From Mycobacterium lacus (GTDB lineage: Bacteria; Actinomycetota; Actinomycetes; Mycobacteriales; Mycobacteriaceae), in the NCBI RefSeq assembly GCF_010731535.1, contig NZ_AP022581.1:4535952-4599951 (forward strand): DNA of 64,000 nucleotides, in the 5' to 3' direction. Shown one piece after another: positions 42,964 to 52,037 of this stretch. The notes beneath the pieces were generated by a model. It worked only from the letters and a program-made list of their open reading frames with translations, was not told the DNA's origin and made no database searches. Positions within the stretch are counted from its first letter, which is position 1; every line of letters begins with the position of its first letter. A program made the translations under genes and the position numbers.

Positions 42964-45422
42964 ATGGCGCCGCTGGCGGTGGATCCCGCGGCCCTCGATG
43001 GTGCGGGTGCCGCGGTGGTGGCCGCGGGTGAGGGTTTGGGGTCGGTGATCGCCGCGCTGACCAGCGGGCTGGCCGGGTGTGCGGGATGGCCGGTGACGAT
43101 GCGGCCGGCGTGGTGTTCGGGCGCGCCTATGACCGATCGGCGGCTGCGCTGTTCGAGGCGATGGTGGTCACCCGCAATGGGTTATCCAACCTCGGGGATG
43201 GTGTGCGGATGAGCGCGCACAACTATTCGCTGGCCGAGGCGATGTCCGATGTTGGCGGGCGGGCCGCCGCGCTGCCGGTGCCGCCGTCGACTGGCTGTGT
43301 TGCGCCGGGTTGGGCCCCGTCGGCGGTCGGTACTGGTGGTGCTGTGCCGGCGGGTTGGGGGTGGGTGGCGCCCTATATCGGGATGATCTGGCCGACGGGC
43401 GATTCGGGAAAGTTGCGGGCCGCGGCGGCGGGGTGGCGGGCGGCGGGGGCGAAGTTCGCGCTGGCCGAAATCGCGGGCACAGCCGGCCCGATGGGCGTTA
43501 TTCGCGCGCAGCAGCTGCCGGAGGCGGGGCTGATCGAGGCGGCGTTTTCTGATGCGTACGCCGCCACCACCGCCGTGGTGGGGCAGTGCGAGACGATCGC
43601 GGCGCAGTTGGAGGGTTATGCGGCGCGCATCGACGCGGTGCATCGGGCGGTCCTGGATTTGCTGGCGCGTATTTGTGATCCGCTGACCGGGATCAAAGAG
43701 GTCTGGGAGTTTTTGACCGACCAGGACGAAGACGAGATCGCGCGGATCGCCCATGACATCGCCGCGGTCATCGAGCAGTTTCGCGGCGAAGCGGATGCGT
43801 TGGGCGCCGAGATCGCCGGCGTGGTTTCTCAGGCGCAGACGACGATCACCACGATGGGCCGCCACGCCGCCCGGGAGTGGGATCAGTTCTTGCATGGCAA
43901 CCCGGTGGGATTGTTCATCAATTTCACGGGCCAGCGGTGGAAGGGCATCGGCGAGGTCGCCGTGGGACTCGGCGAAACCGCCTTGACCTACAACCAGATA
44001 CGGGCCTTCCTAGATCCGGTTGGCTATGCCCGCGACGTGGGAGGCATGGCGCGTGGGATGGCGCCGCTGGTCGGCCTTGGCGGCGATGACGCGCCCTCGG
44101 TCGCAGAGTCGTGGAAGGAACTCCTTAAAGGCGTTGTCCATTGGGACGATTGGGGTAGAAGTCCGGGCGAGGCACTCGGGAAAACGGAAGCCGACCTGGC
44201 GGGTTTGTTTCTACCCGGCGGGCCGCTCTCCAAGCTGAGCACCAAGGGCCGCGACGTTGCCGAGGCGGCGACAGGGCTCAAGGAGCCGCCCGTGTCCGAG
44301 CCGCCTGTTAACCCCAATCCTGCCAAGCCCACGGTGCCTGGTGCCATCGAGCCCAAGCCACCGGCAACCGACACCCAACCAGAATCCGGGCGACCAGCAC
44401 CTGCGCCGCAGCCCAAACCCGCAGCCGACCCGCAACCAGAATCCGGCCGCCCCGCACCCGCGCCTGCAAACACTTCGTTGCCCCACAGCCCGACCGAATC
44501 CAAGACACCAGTCGCCGACAAGCCCGCCACAGGTGAGCCAACCCGACTACCCAGTCCGGCTGCGGCGTCAGCGGGTCAGCCTGCGGTATCCGCACCGGCC
44601 GCACCCAGCGAACACCTACCACCTGCCCAACCACAACCGGCCGAACCTGTGCCCACGTGGGCATCGACGCCCCCGGGCGGATCTCCAGCCGAGCCTGCGC
44701 CAGCGGCTCCGTCAGCCACAGCACCCCACCCGTCGGCCCCGGATTGGGCCGTCCCGGGGAAATCCGTACCTGAATCAGCAACCCACAGTGAGATACCCCA
44801 AGGCGGAGCAACAGATCGCCACCTCACCGAACCGGCGCCTCGGCCCGAACCCGGCGAGCCAAGCGGTAGTGATGGTAGCGTCATTACGCACCACGGAGCC
44901 GGCGACCACGGAGCCGACCATCACGGCCCCACCGATGGCGGCGACTATCTGAATCCCGTCGTACCCTTGACCTCCGCTGATCTGTCGGCGTTCGCTGACT
45001 ACACTGGATTTGGCTACCAGGACTTAAACAGCGCGCTGAGGGACAATGCCTTGGATGCATCTCAACAGGCCCGCATTGACGCAATACACAAAGCGTTGGA
45101 GAAGCTTCCCGTGTATGAAGGCGCGGTCGTGCGTGGTTCAGACCTTCCGCCCGAGGCGCTCGCGCAATATCAACCAGGTGAAGTTATTACAGAGGATGCT
45201 TTCCTAAGCACGACAACGAATCCTGCTGTGGCGGAATCGCCAACTTTCGCAGGGAATGTCGAGTTCAGAATTGTGTCTAAGACTGGACGAGATATTTCTT
45301 CTGTGTCGGTATTCCCTGGCGAGCAAGAGATTCTTTTTCCGGCGGGTACGAAATTCTACGTTATAGATAGAAAAGTGAACCCGTCAACAGGCAGGACGAC
45401 TATTGATATGATGGAACGGTAG
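42964..45422 (+). pseudogene. cpnT: CpnT-like protein with ADP-ribosyltransferase tip, frameshifted near 43084
   Basis: About 819 residues if the single missing G near 43084 is restored (GTGCGGGATGG versus GTGCGGGGATGG); otherwise only the portion from about 43086 on is open. The first ~300 residues equal copy 1, then comes a different segment (FINFTGQRWKGIGEVAVGLG), a Pro-rich linker (about 430-640) and an ART domain: DLSAFADYTGFGYQDLNSAL, KLPVYEGAVVRG (Arg), AFLSTTTNP (STT), FPGEQEILFPAGTKFYV (E-x-E). This R-S-E signature marks a mono-ADP-ribosyltransferase, a different activity on the same chassis. Confidence 0.88.
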
Positions 45423-45463
45423 GTACTGTTGATGGGGCGGCAAGCGAAAGATGGGAGTTCATA

Positions 45464-45679
45464 GTGAGCAGGAAGATTGCTGGAAAGACTTTTTCTACTC
45501 CCGAAGAGGCGGGAGTAGCTCCGCCGACGGAAGCGGAGTTGGCGCACGCTAGAAGACTACTCGACGAGTTCCAGCGACAGGTAGACGCCGTGGCACCGGA
45601 AGATCGGGTGACAGAAATTTCACCGAAATTTTGGGATGACACTTCAGGCACCGAGTATGAACGTCGCCGAGATAGCTAG
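45464..45679 (+). CDS. Candidate ART immunity protein a
   Basis: 71 residues from a GTG preceded by GGGAG. SRKIAGKTFSTPEEAGVAPP, then EAELAHARRLLDEFQRQVDA and VTEISPKFWDD. Small, charged, cytosolic. It lies 41 bp after the ART toxin and has a paralogue at 45865, so an immunity role is likely by position. No family recognised. Confidence 0.65.
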   Translation: MSRKIAGKTFSTPEEAGVAPPTEAELAHARRLLDEFQRQVDAVAPEDRVTEISPKFWDDTSGTEYERRRDS

Positions 45680-45779
45680 TCTCTAAAGCCTAAGTCGGCA
45701 CGTTGATTCCAAGTAATCGACTTGACGAAATCCCGCCTCCGACTGTTGCTAAGCTTTAGTCGCAAGCACGACATTGAGC

Positions 45780-45822
45780 GGCTAATGGGCAAGACGATTA
45801 TCGATATGATGAAACAGTAGAT
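45780..45822 (+). pseudogene. 3' end of a lost ART toxin gene
   Basis: LMGKTIIDMMKQ-stop resembles the end of the ART tip at 45422 (GRTTIDMMER-stop). This last-codon relic sits before the second small immunity candidate just as the full ART gene sits before the first. Confidence 0.6.
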
Positions 45823-45864
45823 GTTGGCTGATCGAGGTGGAGACAAACAATTGGAGGTGGTAGG

Positions 45865-46047
45865 GTGAGCAGGGAAATTGCTGGAAAGATCTTTTATGCA
45901 GCCGAAGAAGCAGAGCAAGCGGGCTTGACTCCGCCGACAGAAGAGGAGATAGCGCTTGCACGAAGACTTTTCGACGAGTTTCAGAAAAGAATGGACGCCG
46001 TATCTCCGGATCGAGTGAAAGAAGTCTCGCCGAAATTTTGGGGATGA
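45865..46047 (+). CDS. Candidate ART immunity protein b (paralogue)
   Basis: 60 residues from a GTG with GGAGG upstream. SREIAGKIFYAAEEAEQAGL TPPTEEEIALARRLFDEFQK is clearly homologous to candidate a, ending PKFWG. After its stop, nucleotides still match the 3' end of gene a (ACTGAATATGAACGTC), suggesting C-terminal truncation by one frameshift. It presumably guarded the ART whose tail remains at 45822. Confidence 0.6.
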   Translation: MSREIAGKIFYAAEEAEQAGLTPPTEEEIALARRLFDEFQKRMDAVSPDRVKEVSPKFWG

Positions 46048-46576
46048 TAATTCAAGTACTGAATATGAACGTCCGGGCGAGAGTCAATTTCTGGACCTTT
46101 AGTCGGCGCATTAAATTAATTCCCAGCGGGCGCCTTGACGGCAAGATGCCCTCAACCGCGTGAGCTGAAAGGGATTGAGGGCGTCGTGTTCTGTGCGTTA
46201 GATTAGGCGGGCGCTCGTTGTGAGAGTCGGTGCTGCGCGACCAGGTGTCTCGGGTTGATGAACTGCTGGTTGATTGCCTTGCCAACTATACTGTCGGCTT
46301 TCCTAGAGGATGACACCCGGACCGCCGGTATGCGGGACGGTGTCCCGAATGCCGTAAGCCGCTCGTTAAGGTATCTTTGGGATTCCTGGCAATTCAAGCG
46401 TCAGAGGCCAAGCGGGAGGGCGGTACTTTTCCAACGGGGATAATTGCGCGCGGGCTTGATTGTCCTTTTGCCGACTTCCGATTTTTCGGGAAATTAGCGA
46501 AACTAAGTTGTGTTGGCACTGGCATGCTTGCCCTTTCCTTGGTGCCGCTCGAAGCGCGACGTGTTACGTCGCCTTG
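46048..46576. other. Low-GC stretch without a convincing gene
   Basis: 529 bp, less GC-rich than the core. A weak hairpin (CCCTCAA near 46148 with TTGAGGG near 46174) could end the toxin transcript. Short frames on both strands have no recognisable protein character. Confidence 0.4.
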
Positions 46577-47560
46577 TTACGCGTCTAGCGTCTGCAACGC
46601 GTCGAGTGCATCGGCGGCGGCACGGTACACCGCATCTCGCTGCTGGGCGACACCAAGCTTGTCATCGCGAACCTTAGCGACGACCGCGGCAGCCATTGCC
46701 CGCCATTCCGCGCGCACATACGCCTGCTCAACACCTACGACTGTACCTACCTCGAGTAAGACACCGTTGAGATCGACGAGCCGCGCCCGCACGTCGCGCA
46801 CGTTGCGGTTGGTGACTTCCCGGCGGGCCTGTCGCAAACGAACGAGGCGTCTGCAGACTGGCTCACGAGCCACCATCACATCGTGGAACAGCGGCCCATA
46901 CGCCACGTAGTTCACTGGCTGTTCGTTGTCTACAAGGTCTCGCACCGCGGCGACCAGTTCACAAGCCGCGTAGGCGTCGGTCTGCACCTCCCCACGCAGC
47001 CGCCGTTCAACCTCATTGCGGATCAAATCGAAGGGCGGAAACCAATCACCATCTCCGTACGGCGCTACCGTGCTTGCCAACATGTGGAGCGCGTCAGCCG
47101 CAGCACGCTGCACCACATCTCGCTGCGAGGCGATACCTAACTCGTCGCCACGAATGTCGGCAACGACCGCAGCAGCCATCGCCCGCCTCTCCGCACGCGC
47201 GTATGCCCGCTCCGCACCTACCGCGGCGTCGGCCGCCAACAATACATTAAGCAGATCCACCAGCAGCGCACGTACGTCGCGCTGGCCCGCGAACCACCGC
47301 GCCCGTCCCGCATCCAGCACCTCACGACGGGCGTGCCACCGCCGCATCAGGGGTTCGTACACCTGCGCACGGGCCGCCATCACGGTCTCGTACAGGGGGC
47401 CATGCGCCCTAATGCTCGTAGCGGGTTTCATGTTATCGAGCTGCCACCGCGCAGTGCATAACAAATCGAATGCCCCGCTGGCATCCATGGACACTTCGCC
47501 GTCCTGTAACTGGCGTGCAAACTCAGCACAAATCACATCGAACGCCGGCCACGCCTTCAT
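46577..47560 (-). CDS. Unknown protein with internal tandem duplication
   Basis: 327 residues made of two homologous halves of about 160. Each half ends with the same pattern: RAEWRAMAAAVVAKVRDDKL with QQRDAVYRAAADALDALQ, versus RAERRAMAAAVVADIRGDEL with SQRDVVQRAAADALHML; also DVRALLVDLLNVLL versus DVRARLVDLNGVLL. All-helical prediction, no membrane segment, Arg/Ala/Val-rich. The ATG overlaps the upstream small gene's stop by 4 nt. Function unknown. The preserved similarity of the halves argues that this frame is the coding one. Confidence 0.65.
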   Translation of the reverse strand: MKAWPAFDVICAEFARQLQDGEVSMDASGAFDLLCTARWQLDNMKPATSIRAHGPLYETVMAARAQVYEPLMRRWHARREVLDAGRARWFAGQRDVRALLVDLLNVLLAADAAVGAERAYARAERRAMAAAVVADIRGDELGIASQRDVVQRAAADALHMLASTVAPYGDGDWFPPFDLIRNEVERRLRGEVQTDAYAACELVAAVRDLVDNEQPVNYVAYGPLFHDVMVAREPVCRRLVRLRQARREVTNRNVRDVRARLVDLNGVLLEVGTVVGVEQAYVRAEWRAMAAAVVAKVRDDKLGVAQQRDAVYRAAADALDALQTLDA

Positions 47561-47766
47561 CGCCGATCCTCACGGCCAGCGGCGTTCTTGCCGCTGACGT
47601 CAGCGGTCCGTCTCGTCATTTCCGTAGCAGGATTCGCGACCGGCTCACTGGGCGGGATTACCAAGCTAGCCTTGACCTGTCGTCCGTTCGGCAAACTTGG
47701 CGCCGACGCCCATTTACTGTGCCCTTCGGCAGCGCCCATCGTGCCCGGCGGCATCATCGCCATCAT
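47557..47766 (-). CDS. Small unknown protein, coupled
   Basis: 69 residues: MMAMMPPGTMGAAEGHSKWA, then LPNGRQVKASLVIPPSEPVA. The Met/Pro-rich start resembles tails of ESX-associated proteins, but I cannot assign a family. It overlaps its upstream neighbour and the 327-residue gene by 4 nt each, which supports reality. Confidence 0.45.
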   Translation of the reverse strand: MMAMMPPGTMGAAEGHSKWASAPSLPNGRQVKASLVIPPSEPVANPATEMTRRTADVSGKNAAGREDRR

Positions 47767-47900
47767 TCCACCGAATCGCCGTCATCGACGGTGATTGCGG
47801 CGCTCGTGATCGCTAGATCCGCGTTCGTGGCCGCCTTCCCATCATCAATCGGCGTCCCCTCAGGTTGGCAGTAGGTATCCGGACGGGTCGCAATCGTCAT
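47763..47900 (-). CDS. Small unknown protein (45 residues)
   Basis: TIATRPDTYCQPEGTPIDDG, then VDDGDSVE-stop; acidic. Preceded by AAGGAG (13 nt before the ATG) and overlapping the next small gene by ATGA. Probably the first gene of the minus-strand cluster 47900-46577. Function unknown. Confidence 0.4.
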   Translation of the reverse strand: MTIATRPDTYCQPEGTPIDDGKAATNADLAITSAAITVDDGDSVE

Positions 47901-47979
47901 CGCTGTTGTCGTCTCCTTTTTGATGGGAATGCACGCTCACTCCAGGTGATGGTTGACCGCCCGCCTTGTGTCCCGGTGA

Positions 47980-48168
47980 TCAGAGCACGGCCACCCGTGC
48001 GGCGAGGCCGTGAGTCGCGTATATCGCCAGGGCAGATCGCCGGATCTCGACAGCCCCATCGCACAGCGGTTTGGCCTCTTGTCCGACACGCTGTAACGCA
48101 TACGGCAGCCACCGCCACTTGACTGTCTCGTCCTGAAGATCGTCAGCGTCATGCTGCATAGAAATCAT
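47980..48168 (-). CDS. Possible small protein upstream of the unknown cluster
   Basis: 62 residues, ISMQHDADDLQDETVKWRWL then PYALQRVGQEAKPLCDGAVE. Composition is protein-like, and it lies 79 bp upstream of the 45-residue gene on the same strand. It may be a fragment. Weak support. Confidence 0.3.
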   Translation of the reverse strand: MISMQHDADDLQDETVKWRWLPYALQRVGQEAKPLCDGAVEIRRSALAIYATHGLAARVAVL

Positions 48169-48239
48169 TGATACTTGGCCCGGCCAGTGCGTCAAGTCGA
48201 CTGCTGGCGCACCGAGTCGCTTGGCCACCACGCGCCGAC

Positions 48240-48379
48240 CAGCGGCAGTGACTAGCGGTTACGCGGCGGATGGCCGGCGATACGTCAAGCCGAGCTGGCG
48301 AGGAGCTGCGGCCGCGGCGCATGGTGGATCCGGTGGCTCGCGAGCAGCCGGGATCGCCGCGGGCGACCGGGTTGTTTGG
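48240..48379 (+). pseudogene. Third ART toxin gene, 5' piece interrupted by IS21 element
   Basis: Frame TSGYAADGRRYVKPSWRGAA to AAGDRVVW. If the mobile element and one target copy are removed, this frame continues without a stop at 51048 as RCTDHPVGKHDGPVDVGQYP and into the ART start. The cpnT chassis is absent upstream, so this was already a fragment. Confidence 0.6.
48374..48379. repeat. Target-site duplication, left
   Basis: GTTTGG directly before the left terminal repeat; the same six bases follow the right terminal repeat at 51042-51047. Confidence 0.85.
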
Positions 48380-48404
48380 TGTCAGCGGTCACGCAATTCC
48401 CCAG
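48380..48404 (+). repeat. IS21 left terminal inverted repeat
   Basis: Starts TGTCAGCGGTCACGCAATTC. It pairs with the right repeat at 51017-51041 with four mismatches. Confidence 0.9.
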
Positions 48405-48545
48405 GTTTGAGGGGTTGTCCGTCACGGAATTCCCCACCCTGGCTGTCAGGTAATTCCCCACCCTGGGCGGTGTGTCTGCCGGGTGTGGGCCTCGCACACA
48501 TGTTCGCTCTTGATCCGTCGGAGTACGGCGGACGAAGGGGCACTG

Positions 48546-50119
48546 ATGGCGAGGAGAGATATCGAGATGTTCGATCTGATCGAGTTGTACACGCATTGGC
48601 AGGCTGGTCGCTCACAGGTGCAGTTGTGGCAGTCGCTGGGGATGGATCGTAAGACGATCCGCAAGTATCTGGCCCCGGCGGTCGCCGGGGCATTGGCCCA
48701 GGCGGAGAACCGCTGAGCGCCGAGCAGTGGGCGGCGCGGATCGCGCAGTGGTTTCCCGGACTGGATGATCGCGGCGCGCGGGCATCGACGTGGCCGTTGA
48801 TCGACCGGCATAGCGACCGGATCAGGACTGGCTGCACGCCGATGTTACGGTCGCCACGATCGCGCAGCGGCTACGTGACGACCATCAGGTCGACGTGTCG
48901 GAGTCCTCTGTGCGGCGTTGGGTGGCAATGAATTTCGCCGATGAGGTGGCTCGTGCTCGGGTGAGCGTGCCGCGCGGCGAAGTGCCGCCGGGCAGCGAAG
49001 CGCAGATCGACTACGGCCGGTTAGGAATGTGGCTGAACCCGGCCACAGCCAAGCGAGTCGCAGTGTGGGCGTTTGTCATGGTGCTGTCGTGCTCGCGGCA
49101 CCTGTTCGTTCGCCCTGTGGTCAGGATGGACCAAACCACCTGGTGCACTTGCCATGTCGAGGCATTCGAATTCTTCAATGGTATTCCGGCCCGGCTGGTG
49201 TGCGACAACCTCAAGACCGGGGTGGACAAGCCCGACCTATATGACCCGAAGATCAACCGCACCTACGCCGAGCTGGCCGCCCACTACGACTGCTTGATCG
49301 ACCCGGCCCGGGCGTTCAAGCCCAAGGACAAACCTCGTGTCGAGCGGCCGATGCCGTATGTGCGGGATTCGTTCTGGCGGGGCCGCGAGTTCACCTCGCT
49401 GGCTCAGATGCAGGGCGAGGCGGCCCGGTGGAGCCGGGAGGTGGCCGGGCTACGACATTCACGGGCCCTCGACGGCGGCCAGCCGCTGCGGGTGTTCGAA
49501 GCGATCGAGGCCGATACGTTGAAACCGTTGCCGCGCCACGCGTTCGAACTCACCACCTGGTCTATCGGCACCGTGGGGGTCGATACGCACCTCAAGGTCG
49601 GCAAGGCCCTCTACAGCGTGCCATGGCGGCTGATCGGGCGGCGCCTGCACGCCCGCACCGCCGGTGACATCGTGCAGATCTTTGCCCACAACGAGGTCGT
49701 CGCCACCCATGTGCGGCGGGCCTCGGGCGCTCCACCGACTTCTCCCACTACCCGCCGGAGAAGGTCGCCTTCGCGATGAAAACCCCACCTGGTGTCGGCA
49801 CACCGCCGCCCAGGTCGGCCCCGCCTGCGAAGCGGTGATCGCCGAATTCATGCGCGACAACGCGATCCACCACCTGCGCTCGGCGCAAGGAGTGCTCGGG
49901 CTGCGCGACAAGCACGGCTGTGATCGGCTCGAAGCCGCCTGCGCCTGCGCGATCGCCGTCGGCGACCCGGCGTATCGGACCATCAAGGGCATCCTGGCCG
50001 CCGGCACCGAACACGACGCCACCACCGCCGAACCGGCCACCGGCGCCGCCGCCACTACCGCGGCGTTCCTGCGTGGCCCCGACCAGTTCGCCACCGGCGA
50101 CACCGGCGGAGTCGGCTGA
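48546..50119 (+). pseudogene. istA: IS21 transposase IstA, multiply frameshifted
   Basis: The N-terminal HTH (FDLIELYTHWQAGRSQVQLW, LGMDRKTIRKYL) and the DDE core (GSEAQIDYGRLGMWL, RLVCDNLKTGVDKPDLYDPK, ERPMPYVRDSFWRG) are readable, but the frame changes near 48710, 48825, 49728 and 49775. At the last site a C-run appears one base short. About 520 residues if restored. As read, the element could not transpose by itself. The frameshifts could be real or sequence errors. Confidence 0.85.
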
Positions 50120-50191
50120 AAGTCACCCGGGTCCCGGAATCTGACCGAATCACAACCCACATAAGCTATTTCACAAGGAGAACACGACTTC

Positions 50192-50947
50192 ATGGGTATT
50201 TGTGACCCCGCGCTGCGCAACGCGCTGCGCACTCTGAAACTGTCGGGCATGCTTGACGCCCTCGACGCCCGGCTAGCCCAGACCCGCAACGGCGACTTCG
50301 GGCACCTCGAATTCCTGCAAGCACTGTGCGAGGACGAGATCGCCCGCCGCGAATCGGCCGCCCTGACACGGCGCATCCGCCGCGCGAAGTTCGAAGAACA
50401 AGCCACCTTCGAATCCTTCGACTTCTCCGCCAACCCGAAACTGCCCGCCGCCATACTGCGCGACCTGGCCGCGCTGCGCTGGCTCGACGCCGGCGAGTCG
50501 GTCATCCTCTACGGACCCGTTGGGGTAGGCAAAACCCATGTGGCACAAGCACTCGGGCATGCTGTAGCCCGACGCGGCGGCGACGTCCGTTTCGCCAAAA
50601 CCTCTCGGATGCTCGCCGACCTCGCCGGCGGGCACGCCGACCGCAGTTGGGGCCAACGCATCCGCGAATACACCAAACCGCTCGTGTTGATTCTTGATGA
50701 TTTTGCGATGCGCGAGCACACGACCATGCACGCCGACGACCTCTACGAGCTAATCAACGAACGCGCGGTCAGCGGCAAGCCGCTGATCTTGACCTCCAAC
50801 CGCGCCCCCAACGACTGGTACGGCCTATTCCCGAACCCGGTCGTCGCCGAATCGCTACTCGACAGGATCATCAACAGCAGCTACCAGATCCTCATGGACG
50901 GACCCAGCTACCGGCCCCGCAAACGGCCCGGACGCAGCGTCAGCTAG
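50192..50947 (+). CDS. istB: IS21 helper ATPase IstB
   Basis: 251 residues, intact. Walker A GPVGVGKTHVAQALG, Walker B LILDDFAM and the C-terminal VVAESLLDRIINSSYQI match the IstB/DnaC-like AAA+ family, which selects targets and assembles the transposase. Preceded by AAGGAGA and 72 bp downstream of the istA end. Confidence 0.93.
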   Translation: MGICDPALRNALRTLKLSGMLDALDARLAQTRNGDFGHLEFLQALCEDEIARRESAALTRRIRRAKFEEQATFESFDFSANPKLPAAILRDLAALRWLDAGESVILYGPVGVGKTHVAQALGHAVARRGGDVRFAKTSRMLADLAGGHADRSWGQRIREYTKPLVLILDDFAMREHTTMHADDLYELINERAVSGKPLILTSNRAPNDWYGLFPNPVVAESLLDRIINSSYQILMDGPSYRPRKRPGRSVS

Positions 50948-51016
50948 ACAACGCCACCGCGGGCACGGTACACATACCATCGAGGCCCGCACCTGGGGAA
51001 TTCCGTGACGGCAGCC

Positions 51017-51041
51017 CTGGGGAATTACGTGACGGTCGACA
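51017..51041 (-). repeat. IS21 right terminal inverted repeat
   Basis: On the minus strand starts TGTCGACCGTCACGTAATTC. Followed by the GTTTGG target duplication at 51042-51047. Confidence 0.9.
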
Positions 51042-51047
51042 GTTTGG

Positions 51048-51199
51048 CGATGCACTGACCACCCTGTTGGCAAACATGACGGCCCTGTCGACGTCGGGCA
51101 ATATCCGACCCCACTCGATGGTTTGGACGCCGATGAGCTGTCGTCACTTGCCGACGACATTGGATTTGGCTACATCGACCTAAACAGCGCGCTGAGGGA
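51048..51199 (+). pseudogene. Third ART toxin gene, 3' piece
   Basis: RCTDHPVGKHDGPVDVGQYP, then LDADELSSLADDIGFGYIDL NSALRD, align with the ART tip of cpnT copy 2 (DLSAFADYTGFGYQDLNSAL RD). The frame is continuous with 48240-48379 across the IS insertion. It stops matching at 51199, where a truncated A-gene begins in mid-codon, so the catalytic Arg, STT and ExE parts are lost. Confidence 0.75.
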
Positions 51200-51551
51200 T
51201 CCCTGCAGGCCGCAGCACAACACTGGGCCACTTGGGCGACGCAGAAGGACGAGCTGGCTCGGAATCTGGGGAACCAGCGTGTTGGTTGAGGCTGTGCGCT
51301 GCCGCGGCGGTCTGCCGCGGATAGCCCAGGTCATCGTGGTGCCGGCCGTGCGTAACCGGTGTGCCCGACAACGAAGCCGAACTGCTGCGCGACCGCGTCG
51401 CCGCAATTCAAGAGTCGGTGCTCAACGGTTACCCCGGTCACGACCAAGCCCTTGTTGGTGGGTCCCCGATTTCGCATCTGCCGACGGCATGCCCAGGTGG
51501 GGGAGATCTGGCGCAAGCGGGAAGCCGGTGTCCGGCGATACGATCTGCCAC
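51200..51551 (+). pseudogene. Mini-A remnant 0
   Basis: Begins in mid-gene (LQAAAQHWATWATQKDELAR equivalent), then jumps at about 51275 from the N-domain to the C-domain (LVEAVRCRGGLPRIAQVIVV). The central ~1.6 kb is deleted. A further base loss (GTGCGTAACCGG) shifts the frame. Not expected to make a functional protein. Confidence 0.75.
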
Positions 51552-52037
51552 GTGACCGCTCCGGCATCGTCGCCCATGCCACGCATATACAGTTGGCCAT
51601 CGATCGTCGTGGCCGCGATCGCTGCTGTAGTGGCGGTCGCTGCGCTGATCGTGGCCCTGACAAATTCCACATCCGCGGCCCCGCCTTCCGCAACGACAAC
51701 GCCTACTTACACCGCCGCCGAGACCGCCGCCGCTCAACGGCAACTATGCGACACGTACAAGCGCGAAGCACGTACGGTCCGGGTGGACACGAACGGCAAT
51801 GACGAAGCGCTGGCCCGTATCGCGGCCACGAATGGCGCCGTCATGCTCTACAACGCAGCCGCCAACCCAGCCCTCGATGCCAAACACCGCGACGCCGCAC
51901 GCGCGCTAGCGACGGCATATGGCACTGTGTCGGTGATGGGCAGTAAGGGTGTAGCCACCGACGCGGAATGGCGGGCTGTCCTAGACGATGCCAACGCCAA
52001 GGATGCGGCCATGAAAAAGGTCTGTGGTGGTGGGTGA
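51552..52037 (+). CDS. M1: Rv3901c-like single-pass membrane protein
   Basis: 161 residues. A short cytoplasmic N-terminus is followed by one membrane helix (WPSIVVAAIAAVVAVAALIV) and an extracytoplasmic domain of about 115 residues. Two conserved Cys (RQLCDTYK and KKVCGGG at the C-terminus) could form a disulfide. Family features common to all copies: AAQRQLCDTYK, ALDAKHRDAARALATAY, DDxNAKDAAM. Resembles M. tuberculosis Rv3901c by position and build; function unknown. I use the GTG at 51552; an ATG inside (MPR) is an alternative. Confidence 0.75.
   Translation: MTAPASSPMPRIYSWPSIVVAAIAAVVAVAALIVALTNSTSAAPPSATTTPTYTAAETAAAQRQLCDTYKREARTVRVDTNGNDEALARIAATNGAVMLYNAAANPALDAKHRDAARALATAYGTVSVMGSKGVATDAEWRAVLDDANAKDAAMKKVCGGG

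Larger units (their letters stand above)
42322..43871. repeat. 1.55-kb direct repeat, copy 2 (esxF-esxE-cpnT 5' part)
   Basis: Partner of 36109-37660 (offset 6213 falling to 6211 after indels). It carries an intact esxF, while esxE and the cpnT start each have an indel. The near-perfect identity implies a recent duplication or ongoing gene conversion, or assembly collapse and copying. Confidence 0.92.
48380..51041 (+). mobile_element. IS21-family insertion sequence
   Basis: 2662 bp. The terminal inverted repeats (48380-48404 and 51017-51041) match at 21 of 25 positions, starting TGTC and ending AATTCCCCAG. Further internal copies of the CACGGAATTCCCCA-type motif lie near both ends (about 48420-48470 and 50993-51010), as IS21 elements have. 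It carries istA and istB in the usual order and is flanked by a 6-bp direct repeat GTTTGG. Confidence 0.93.

Noticed and set aside
46203..46397. 64-codon minus-strand frame between toxin and unknown cluster
   Set aside because: No ribosome site, no recognisable domain, and no coupling to neighbours.
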